Source: Anaerolineales bacterium UBA3940
GTDB taxonomy: Bacteria; Chloroflexota; Anaerolineae; Aggregatilineales; UBA3940
DNA: 18,810 nt
Assembly (NCBI GenBank): GCA_002385675.1
Contig: DGDY01000213.1
Coordinates: 1 to 18,810, forward strand
Reading direction: 5' to 3'
Made by a program: the position numbers and the translations under genes
Shown: one piece after another, positions 6,183-12,693 of the stretch
How positions within the stretch are numbered: the first letter of the stretch is position 1
Layout: every line of letters starts with the position of its first letter
Notes under the pieces: generated by a model
What the model was told of the DNA's origin: nothing
Database searches by the model: none
The model's input: the letters and a program-made list of their open reading frames with translations, nothing else

Positions 6183-8617
6183 CAGCCGAACCTCCTGCCG
6201 CGCACAGCCCGCCATTCCAACTCGCGGTGCAGGTCTTCGCGGGTATCACACTCCACCGGGTCGATCAGCACGTCGGGGCGGAAGGCCTTGATGCGCGCCG
6301 TCACCTCATCGATATCCTCGCTCCGCGCGAGGATGGTCAGCGCGACGCTGCGCCCCGCCGGGATGAGCGCCATCTGCCGCCAGTCGGCGGTGACGGTGGG
6401 CCGGAACTCCTGCCAGTAGCGCCAGCCCACATCGAAGAACCAGCCGGGGTCCACGCCGGGTGCGAACACCAGCCAGTGATGCGCAACCTGTGCGGACGCC
6501 TCGTCGCTGAGAGCCTGCCCGGCGGCCTGCTCGCCCTCTGCAGGCGTCTCATCGGGCGCCGACTGCGCGACCATCTCGACGGCGGGCTGATCGCTGGCGG
6601 GAGCCGTATCGCTGAACTCCTCCTCCGACCAGTCGCCGGTCATGTCTACAATCTCATCGTCGGTGTCCTCGCCCGGCTCCGTCTCGCCCTCCCAGGACAT
6701 GGCCGCGCCCTGAAGTTCACCACCGGACGGCTCGCGGTCCTCCATCTCGGGCGGGATGGCCGCGCCGCCAAGCGGTTCGAGCAGAACGTCCTCGGTTTCC
6801 TCCAGGTCGGGCGGCAGCGGTTCGGGCTGATCACCGCCGAGGTCCTCTTCCCAGTCGTCCTCCCCGGTCATTTCCGCAAGTTCTTCGGGGTACTCCGCGC
6901 CGGTGAGGTCGGCAAGCTCCTCCTGCATGTCTTCCGGGAGGTCGCTGATTCCCTCGATGCCGGGCACAGCACTCGCCGTCTCCGGCTCCTCCCAGGCGTC
7001 CACGGTCTGCCCGGTGAGGTCTTCGTAATCGGGTTCGACCTCGGACTCGGGGCGGCCCATCTCGGAGGCCATCCATGCCGCGTCCGTCTGGTAGGATTCG
7101 AGAGGCTCCTCCGGCGTGTCGATGGCGATCAACTCCTCAAGCGACTCCTCCCCCGGCTGATCGGCGGGGGTGCCGCCCAGCAACTCTTGAAGCTCCTCCT
7201 CCGGCAGTTCCTCGGCCAGCCAGGCAGGGATTTCGCCCTCCTCGTCGCGGTCGGGCGCGTACTCACCGTTCTCCGCCTCGCTGAACGGCATCTCCCCGGC
7301 CTCGTTGTCAAACCCGCTCGTCTGGAACGGTTCCGGCTCGTCCTCGCTGTCAGGTTCTTTCGCCTCGCGGCGGCCTGTTGCGTCCTGCTCGGCATCGGCG
7401 CGATACTGGGCCTCGGCGAGCCAGGCGGGCAGCTCTTCATCGTCGTCGATGGGCGTCGCCTCGCCATCCACGACGAACTCATCTTCCGGTTCAGGCTCCG
7501 GCTCGAAAATGCCGCCCGTGTCGATGCCCGGCACCTGCTTGCGCAGCGGCGGGTCATCGGCCATGCGCTCGATGGCCGGGAGGATGCCCTGCGCCTCGTA
7601 GAAGGCGCTCTCATCGCTGAGGCACATGCCAAAGAACCACGGCGGCCCCTGCCGCACGATCCACTTCCACATCGCCACGACGGCCTCGGCGTGCGATTCG
7701 ATGTTGTAGGGCGGATAGGCTGTGTCTGGCTGGAGCGGGCTGCCGTCCTTCTGCGGAATGGGCAGGATGCCGCCTGCCGTACCGACGACGGGCACCGGCC
7801 CGGCGTCGAGGTGGTGCTTCAAAAGCTGGATGAACGCCTCGCCTGCCGCCACCAGCCCGCCAACATCGCCGAAGCGCGCGGCGCTGCCGCTGCCCCGGAA
7901 CACCGTCCGGCCCGGGTCATGGTGCTGCATGATCGGGTCATAGGGGTACTCGAAGTGCCAGCCGCCCTCGTCTGCGCTCTGCTGGTAGTAGGGGCGGGCG
8001 ACGTTCGGCGGGCCGCCCGGCGGCTCCTGATAGAAGTGGTTGCCGATGCGCGGGTGTGTGGCGGCCCACAGCCCGCGCCCAACGACTCGCAGGAAGCGGT
8101 CGGCGTGGACCTCCTTGAGGTAGCGCAGCATGGCATCGAGCCAGTACACGGTAGACGTGGCGCGGTCGGCGCTGGCAGCGAGCGCCGGGAAGGCCGGGTA
8201 GCCGCCCATCTCAATGATGCGCTCCGCCCAGTCGAGCCAGTTATCCATCAGCGGCCCGATCGCGTCGCCGTTCTCCCACGTCACCTCGACCGAGCGCTGC
8301 GGCCAGAAGTCCTCGGTGTTAGGCTCGCTGTACAGCTCAAACCAGCGCACGCCCACGCTGCGGTACTCCCGGAGCGTGGCGTACCAGTCGTCGGGCACGG
8401 GCATCGCGCCGGGGCTGGAGCGGTGGATGCGCACGATGGGCGTCACCCCGCTCTCGACCAGCTCGGCGGCTTCGTCCACATACTCATCGCCGCCCACGAC
8501 CAGCGCGGCCCAGCCGGCCTGCGGGCGGGTGTAGCGGCGCGGATCGACGGATTGGAACGGGCCTTTGTTCTGCAGGCCGCGCGGGTTGTGGGACCACTCG
8601 TAATCTTGCAGATTCAT
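6182..8617 (-). CDS. 811-aa protein: barrel-like domain, acidic linker, C-terminal domain shared with the upstream gene
   Basis: I do not recognise this as a named family. The ATG at 8617 overlaps the upstream TGA (ATGA). Three parts are visible. Residues 1-370 are rich in aromatics, with alternating strand- and helix-like segments, and look like a glycoside-hydrolase-style (beta/alpha)8 barrel; WFELYSEPN at 92-100 recalls the 'NEP' acid/base motif of clan GH-A, with Glu98 the candidate, but no matching nucleophile Glu is evident (VPVVGTAGG at 275-283 sits where one would be expected). Residues 371-705 are strongly acidic and Pro-rich, probably disordered, with PAWLAE at 397 and 464, and LTG/MTG at 534, 571, 583 and 659. 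Residues 712-810 align with the whole 110-aa protein encoded just upstream. No signal peptide or membrane segment is seen, so it is probably cytoplasmic. Confidence 0.88.
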   Translation of the reverse strand: MNLQDYEWSHNPRGLQNKGPFQSVDPRRYTRPQAGWAALVVGGDEYVDEAAELVESGVTPIVRIHRSSPGAMPVPDDWYATLREYRSVGVRWFELYSEPNTEDFWPQRSVEVTWENGDAIGPLMDNWLDWAERIIEMGGYPAFPALAASADRATSTVYWLDAMLRYLKEVHADRFLRVVGRGLWAATHPRIGNHFYQEPPGGPPNVARPYYQQSADEGGWHFEYPYDPIMQHHDPGRTVFRGSGSAARFGDVGGLVAAGEAFIQLLKHHLDAGPVPVVGTAGGILPIPQKDGSPLQPDTAYPPYNIESHAEAVVAMWKWIVRQGPPWFFGMCLSDESAFYEAQGILPAIERMADDPPLRKQVPGIDTGGIFEPEPEPEDEFVVDGEATPIDDDEELPAWLAEAQYRADAEQDATGRREAKEPDSEDEPEPFQTSGFDNEAGEMPFSEAENGEYAPDRDEEGEIPAWLAEELPEEELQELLGGTPADQPGEESLEELIAIDTPEEPLESYQTDAAWMASEMGRPESEVEPDYEDLTGQTVDAWEEPETASAVPGIEGISDLPEDMQEELADLTGAEYPEELAEMTGEDDWEEDLGGDQPEPLPPDLEETEDVLLEPLGGAAIPPEMEDREPSGGELQGAAMSWEGETEPGEDTDDEIVDMTGDWSEEEFSDTAPASDQPAVEMVAQSAPDETPAEGEQAAGQALSDEASAQVAHHWLVFAPGVDPGWFFDVGWRYWQEFRPTVTADWRQMALIPAGRSVALTILARSEDIDEVTARIKAFRPDVLIDPVECDTREDLHRELEWRAVRGRRFG

Positions 8618-8946
8618 GCTCGTTCCTCCGTTCCAAAGCGCTGTTCCGCGGCGGCGCGCTGGTTCAGACGGGACTCAAGGCGTGGCAGGTCCTCGGCGAT
8701 GATGACGTCAAGGTGAACATCCCGGCGCAGCGCCCTGAGCTGGCGCTTGATTCTCTCCGCAGCCTGCTCGGTTGCGAGAACCGTTACGGCAATTGTCGCG
8801 TCGGGGTGGATGAAGGACAGGAGTTCAGTGTCCTGAGTAACGATGGGCTGGAACTTCAGCCAGTACTCGCGCGCGGCCTGCGTGAACCAGGCTCCCGGCA
8901 GTTCCGGCGGCAGAATTAAGAAGTGGTAATCGAAATGGTCTGCCAT
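8614..8946 (-). CDS. 110-aa protein, stand-alone version of the 811-aa protein's C-terminal domain
   Basis: Start is ATG 8946 (MADHFDYHF), chosen because AGGAAGGGA sits 5 nt upstream; a longer frame to 9252 crosses repeat DNA and is not credible. Residues 6-105 match residues 712-810 of the downstream protein over the full length: HFLILP with HWLVFAP, REYWLKFQP with WRYWQEFRP, ATIAVTVLA with RSVALTILA, and a shared final RFG. The pattern suggests a small alpha/beta fold with two helices and an exposed WxxFxP turn. Family unknown to me. It is the first gene of the cluster, behind a promoter candidate at 8988-9016, and its TGA overlaps the next ATG (ATGA), implying stoichiometric coupled synthesis. 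Confidence 0.85.
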   Translation of the reverse strand: MADHFDYHFLILPPELPGAWFTQAAREYWLKFQPIVTQDTELLSFIHPDATIAVTVLATEQAAERIKRQLRALRRDVHLDVIIAEDLPRLESRLNQRAAAEQRFGTEERA

Positions 8947-8987
8947 GCGCGTCCCTTCCTCATGGTAGTGGGTCACACGTTGATGAT

Positions 8988-9016
8988 AGCATAGCATCGT
9001 GCCGAATCGAGGGCAA
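8988..9016 (-). promoter_or_regulatory. Candidate promoter of the 8946-5805 gene cluster
   Basis: On the minus strand TTGCCC (9016-9011) and TATGCT (8993-8988) are spaced by 17 nt. TATCAT at 8988-8983 is an alternative -10 box. The leader to ATG 8946 would be about 35 nt and includes the ribosome site. Confidence 0.45.
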
Positions 9017-9040
9017 AGGGGCCCGTGTGGTGCGCTGCTT

Positions 9041-9133
9041 TCAACCCCACCCCCCATCCCTCCACGCCGCAGGGAGGGGGGAGTCGGCGCAGCCAACTCC
9101 ACGGGGCGCAACGCAGTGGCGATGGGGTGAGGT
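9041..9133. repeat. Dispersed G/C-rich intergenic repeat
   Basis: The element opens with TCAACCCCACCCC and closes with TGGGGTGAGGTT, near-inverted ends. Inside are CCGCAGGGAGGG (9067-9078) and GCAACGCAG (9108-9116), both found again at 12539-12567, and the first again inverted near 18738. It abuts the stop codon of the SDR gene and may form a 3' end structure for it. Confidence 0.6.
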
Positions 9134-9763
9134 TCAGCCCGCCAGCCCGCCGATCGCCTCGCGGGCGAGCGCCAGCACCCGCTCGACGGTTTCCGCCTCC
9201 GTACCGACCGGCACAGCCTGCACCCGCACGCCCTGAGCGCGCACCTCGGCATCGAGCGCGGCGGCGAGCGCGCCGAGCGCCCCCTGCGTGGCGGCGAACG
9301 CCGCGCCGCCCTCGCCCGGCTCGCGGGTCAGCAGGGCGATCAGCCCGCCGCCCTCGTCGGCCATCACCCGCGCAGCAAGCTGTGCGGCCAGGTACGCGCC
9401 GATCAGGTTGACCTCGACGGTGCGCCGCAGGTCCCACTCGTCCATCTTCAAGGCCGGCTGGCGCGGGCTGACGTGGGCGTTATGGACGAGCAGGTGCAGG
9501 TGGCTGCCGTAGCGGTCCCGCGTGGTTTCGATCATCCCGGCAAGCTGGAACTTGTTGGCGACATCGCCCTGCCAGGCGAATGCCTCGCCGCCCGCCTCCA
9601 CGATCGCCGCCGCGACCTGCTCGGCGCGGTCGGGGTTGAGGTCATTGACGCATACACGCACGCCCGCCGCGCCAAGCGCCCGCGCGAGCGCCGCGCCAAT
9701 GCCGCGCCCGCCGCCGGTCACAATGGCGCTGACTCCGTCCGGGAACTGAGTGGAATGGGTCAT
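9134..9763 (-). CDS. SDR-fold protein lacking the catalytic Tyr and Lys
   Basis: The 209-aa protein starts at ATG 9763 (MTHSTQF) behind AGGA at a spacing of 8 nt. The frame extends upstream to 9871 but without a ribosome site. It is a classical short-chain dehydrogenase fold by pattern: TGGGRGIG at 16-23 for NAD(P) binding, GDV at 66-68 contacting adenine, HNAH in the position of NNAG (94-97), and Asn119 in VEVNLIGAY. The active site is altered: the YxxxK pair reads Phe156-AAT-Gln160 and the catalytic Ser position is LLT (Thr146). At 209 aa it is also shorter than the usual 245-260, with a curtailed C-terminus. Normal dehydrogenase/reductase activity is therefore doubtful; it may bind cofactor as a regulator, or be decaying. 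Neighbouring genes give no pathway clue. Confidence 0.85.
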   Translation of the reverse strand: MTHSTQFPDGVSAIVTGGGRGIGAALARALGAAGVRVCVNDLNPDRAEQVAAAIVEAGGEAFAWQGDVANKFQLAGMIETTRDRYGSHLHLLVHNAHVSPRQPALKMDEWDLRRTVEVNLIGAYLAAQLAARVMADEGGGLIALLTREPGEGGAAFAATQGALGALAAALDAEVRAQGVRVQAVPVGTEAETVERVLALAREAIGGLAG

Positions 9764-9841
9764 CAGGTTGGTCCTCGCTTGGATGTGGGGAGGTTGAATA
9801 CCCCGTAATTGTAGAGGAAGCAGGCGGGGATGTCTATGCGG

Positions 9842-9878
9842 AAAAATGCCGGGGCACGGGCGACGCCGCACCCCGGCA
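9842..9878 (-). terminator. Intrinsic terminator of the DUF892 gene
   Basis: On the minus strand TGCCGGGG (9878-9871) pairs perfectly with CCCCGGCA (9854-9847) around a 16-nt G/C-rich loop, followed by TTTTT (9846-9842). It starts 12 nt after the DUF892 stop codon. Confidence 0.85.
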
Positions 9879-9890
9879 GCCGCATACGTG

Positions 9891-10385
9891 CTAGCGGCGC
9901 TGTTCGGCCTGGCGGTTGATGCTTGCCATCGCCAGCCGGGTCAGGTCCTGGTCGAAGCGGTCTTCCTCGTCCAGCGTCTTTTGCAGGGCGGTCGCCGCGT
10001 CCGGGTCATCCATAAGCTGAGCATAGGCGCGCGCCGTGCCGTAGGAAGCGATCTCGTAGTGCTCGCCCTTCTGTACAGCGGCGATGATCGCGGCGTCGAG
10101 CACATCCTTCTGCGCGTCCTTCATCTTCAGGACTTCCTCGGCCTCCTGGATGATGCCCTTCATCCCATGGCAGACCTTGCCGTTGGGCTTTGCGCCGATG
10201 CTGTCGAACAGGCGCTCCAATCGTTCGATCTGACGCTGCGTGGTCTGCTGGTGCTGCTGAAGGTACTCCTTCAGCTCCGAGTTCGACGCCGCATCGTGCA
10301 TCTTCGGCAGCGCGTCCATAAGCTGCTGCTCGGCGTCGTAGATGTCCAGCAGTGTTTCGACGTACCAATCCATGAGCTGCTGCAT
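9891..10385 (-). CDS. DUF892 (YciE/YciF) ferritin-like protein
   Basis: The 164-aa helical protein starts at ATG 10385, behind a strong GGAGGAGGGG site. It matches the YciE/YciF ferritin-like family in length and pattern: DWYVETLLDIYDAEQQL at the start (Glu19 a likely metal ligand), the Glu/His-rich second helix (Glu40, His45), KGIIQEAEEVL, then KGEHYEIASYG (Glu108, His109, Glu111) and a last helix with DEEDRFDQDL. The family forms four-helix di-iron bundles and is linked to general stress response and desiccation in other bacteria. It is a single-gene unit with its own terminator at 9842-9878. A -35-like TTTACA (10479-10474) lies upstream, but I see no convincing -10 partner. Confidence 0.92.
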   Translation of the reverse strand: MQQLMDWYVETLLDIYDAEQQLMDALPKMHDAASNSELKEYLQQHQQTTQRQIERLERLFDSIGAKPNGKVCHGMKGIIQEAEEVLKMKDAQKDVLDAAIIAAVQKGEHYEIASYGTARAYAQLMDDPDAATALQKTLDEEDRFDQDLTRLAMASINRQAEQRR

Positions 10386-10539
10386 CGTGTCCCCTCCTCC
10401 ATACTCTCACCGCTTACTTTACACCTCACCCCTCGATAGTAGAGAGCCGGGGATAAAAAAGTCCTATCAATCGTGTAAAAAGAATCCTAAGAAGCCCGGC
10501 ATGCGGATGGCCGGATGGGAGATTGGCGCCGCCGGGCCG

Positions 10540-11328
10540 CTACGCCAGCCCGGTCCCTACACGTGTGACGAACGCACTGATCGCGCCGAAGTAGCGGTCG
10601 GGGTTGGTGAAGATGAGGTCGTTGTGCCCGGCGTACTCGATGATCAGCAGGCGTTTATCGCTTGCGGGCGAGGCCTCGTGCAGTTCGCGGGCGTTGCTGG
10701 CGGGGATGAGTTGATCTGCCGCGCCGTGAATCACGAGCAGCGGCATGTCGATGCGCCCCATCTTGCCGAGGTTGTCGAAGGGGTCCGCCAGGCCCTGAAG
10801 CCGGTCGGCGGGCAGCCCGAGGTGGATAAGCAGCGCCAGCGCGCGGGAGAAGCCGCTCTCGATAATGAGCCCGGCGTGTGTATCGCCCGCCTCGTGTGCG
10901 AGGTGGATGGCGGGCGCGCTACCGAGCGAGCGCCCCATAATAAAGCGTGGCGCATCCGGCTCGACGCCGCCTTCCTCCAGCACGCGGGGCAGCGCCTCGT
11001 GGACGGCGAGCGCATCGGGCAGGAGGGTGCTGACGCGCGGCTCGCCGGTGCTCCAGCCGTAGCCCCGGTAGTCCACGACGAGCAGCGACACACCGATCTC
11101 GTCGTAGAGCGGCGCGATGCCGTCGTAGTCGGGCGCGATCTCGCCGTTACCGTGAAATAGCAGAACGAGCGGCGCGGCGGGCGCGGCCCGGTAGAGCCGG
11201 TAGCCGAGCGCGATGCCATCGCCCACAGGGATCGTACCGTCGGTCACGTTCTCGCGGCGTGACCCCGGCTCCGCCCGGCGCGGGTAGAACAGGAACGAGG
11301 CGATCTGCGGGTTGTCTAACTCGGTCAT
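10540..11328 (-). CDS. Alpha/beta hydrolase
   Basis: The 262-aa protein is placed at ATG 11328 (MTELDNP) because GGAGA lies 8 nt ahead; an in-frame ATG at 11343 has no ribosome site. The fold is a serine alpha/beta hydrolase: oxyanion motif FHGNGE at 58-63, DYRGYGWSTG at 86-95, nucleophile elbow GRSLGS with Ser134, acid Asp205 in HGAADQLIP, and His235 in AGHNDL. The sequence resembles the ABHD13/Bem46-like group (HGN, YRGYG, GRSLG). No signal peptide or membrane anchor is evident, so it is likely a cytoplasmic esterase or thioesterase with unknown substrate. A weak possible terminator follows: GCCCGGC and GCCGGGC arms between 10494 and 10538, then a T-rich stretch. Confidence 0.9.
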   Translation of the reverse strand: MTELDNPQIASFLFYPRRAEPGSRRENVTDGTIPVGDGIALGYRLYRAAPAAPLVLLFHGNGEIAPDYDGIAPLYDEIGVSLLVVDYRGYGWSTGEPRVSTLLPDALAVHEALPRVLEEGGVEPDAPRFIMGRSLGSAPAIHLAHEAGDTHAGLIIESGFSRALALLIHLGLPADRLQGLADPFDNLGKMGRIDMPLLVIHGAADQLIPASNARELHEASPASDKRLLIIEYAGHNDLIFTNPDRYFGAISAFVTRVGTGLA

Positions 11329-11427
11329 GGTTGGGTTCTCCATTCAATTTGCCGCTGCTTTCAGCCCGTCTGCGCAGAATGCTTGTGCGCCGCACTGTAC
11401 ATGGCTTCACCTGCGAACCCCACCCCC

Positions 11428-12468
11428 TCACCGCTCTGTGCGCACGAAGGCGTAGATGCGCGGGTGCAGCCCGCCCTGAAACACCTTCACCGCATCCACC
11501 AGCGACCACAGCGGCGCGATATCCCCCAGCAGGCTCTCGAACAGCTCGATCATGTGCGTGATCACCACGAGGCGCGCGCCGGGCCGCGCCACCCGTGCCC
11601 ACTCGCCGAGCGCCGCCGGGTACACCCAGTCCAACTGGGATTGGTCGCCGACAAGCTGCCCCCAGGGCAGGTCGGCGACGATGGCCGTGCATACGCCGTC
11701 GGGGATGCCTACCAGGTTGGTGGCGTCCATCTCCAGCAGGTCGATGCGGTGGCCGAGCGCCGCCTCCTGAACGTTCTGTTTGGCGCAGGCCAGCGCGTTG
11801 ATGTCGTTGTCGCAGCCCGCCACGATGTCCGCCGGGCCGCGTGCCAGCCGCTCGATGAGCAGCGTGCCGGAGCCGCACATCGGGTTGAAGAAGAAGTCGT
11901 CAGGCTGTGGGTTGGTCAGGTCGATCATCGCCGCCGCGATGGTGGCGTTCAGCGCGCCGGGCATGTCGCACACGCGCCAGTGCCGCGTGGCGAGCGGGCG
12001 CGGCGAGAGCCGGAGCAGCACATCCCAACTGCGCTCCGCGCCCGGCGTCGGGCGGACCCGCATCAGCAGGTCGGCGTCGTCGGGCTGGTTCTCCATGCGG
12101 GTATGCGCGGCGATCTCGTCGCCGAGCCGCTGGAACACCGAGGAGTCCTTGCCGGCGGCGCTGAAGCGGAACGTGCGGAACGAGCGCGGCGGGTGTAGCC
12201 GCTCAATCTCGTGGATCTCGTCGAGGAGTCGGTGGAAGTGCTCGTGGCCCAGCAGCGCCCTGGGCCGGGGGATGTCGAAGCGGAGCAGGCGATAGACGGC
12301 AACGACGGTGCGCAGCCCGAGCAGGTCGTAGGCGTCGCCCCGGTAGGTGAAGGGCAGCGTGTCTTCTTTGCGGCTGTGGTGGATGGTGACCTGATCGCCA
12401 AAGCGGCGCTCAAGCTCGGCGGTGGCAAAGCGCTTCAGGCCGGGCAGGACTTCAGCTTCGTACTGCAT
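11428..12468 (-). CDS. THUMP-type SAM-dependent RNA methyltransferase (Trm14/TrmN- or RlmL-like)
   Basis: This 346-aa protein starts at ATG 12468 with GGAG about 13 nt ahead. Residues 1-160 fit the ferredoxin-like plus THUMP RNA-binding region (opening EAEVLPGLKRFATAEL, typical of RlmL/Trm14 enzymes). The Rossmann methyltransferase domain follows: NPMCGSGTLLIE at 195-206 (SAM binding), GCDNDINAL at 218-226 and the catalytic motif DLPWGQ at 266-271. The DLPWG form is characteristic of guanine-N2 methyltransferases in this group. The reaction would be methylation of guanine in tRNA or 23S rRNA; which one cannot be told from sequence alone. It is a single gene between repeat-bearing gaps. Confidence 0.88.
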   Translation of the reverse strand: MQYEAEVLPGLKRFATAELERRFGDQVTIHHSRKEDTLPFTYRGDAYDLLGLRTVVAVYRLLRFDIPRPRALLGHEHFHRLLDEIHEIERLHPPRSFRTFRFSAAGKDSSVFQRLGDEIAAHTRMENQPDDADLLMRVRPTPGAERSWDVLLRLSPRPLATRHWRVCDMPGALNATIAAAMIDLTNPQPDDFFFNPMCGSGTLLIERLARGPADIVAGCDNDINALACAKQNVQEAALGHRIDLLEMDATNLVGIPDGVCTAIVADLPWGQLVGDQSQLDWVYPAALGEWARVARPGARLVVITHMIELFESLLGDIAPLWSLVDAVKVFQGGLHPRIYAFVRTER

Positions 12469-12538
12469 GCGGCAGGTGGTTCTCCTTCACTGGGATGAGG
12501 TCTGTCTCCATCTTACCGCATCGCTGATGAGTTAAGGT

Positions 12539-12693
12539 AACCCCACTCTCGCAACGCAGGGAGGGGATTTTATGTGCGAGACACGCGCCCCATGAACCGT
12601 GGCTTTACGGAAATTGCGGTAGGGGCGGGTCTCAGACCCGCCCCTACGGGCCGTCGCATCGGGAGCTGCGAGGAACCCCACCCCCGCAGAGCG
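12539..12693. repeat. Repeat-rich gap with a 29-nt perfect palindrome
   Basis: No gene is seen in this gap. It holds AACCCCACTCTCGCAACGCA followed by GGGAGGGG (12539-12567) and AACCCCACCCCCGCAGAGCG (12674-12693). Between them is a perfect inverted repeat at 12619-12647: arm GTAGGGGCGGGTCT, a single central C, and the complementary arm AGACCCGCCCCTAC. A variant of this palindrome starts at 18789. The 12674 copy abuts the stop codon of the upstream glycosyltransferase gene and may serve as its 3' structure. Confidence 0.75.

Noticed and set aside
6227..8716. An 829-codon open frame on the plus strand, longer than the minus-strand gene beneath it
   Set aside because: It is antisense to two well-supported, overlapping genes. 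Its product is rich in Arg, His, Leu and Val, without domains or a ribosome site, as expected of a shadow frame in high-GC DNA opposite a Glu/Asp-rich protein.
8614..9252. Long form of the 110-aa protein starting at 9252
   Set aside because: The extra N-terminus crosses the dispersed repeat and is Arg/Pro-rich. A strong ribosome site supports ATG 8946.
9842..9878. Possible REP element rather than terminator
   Set aside because: The perfect 8-bp G/C stem is followed directly by five T residues 12 nt after a stop codon, which fits an intrinsic terminator better. No second copy was seen.
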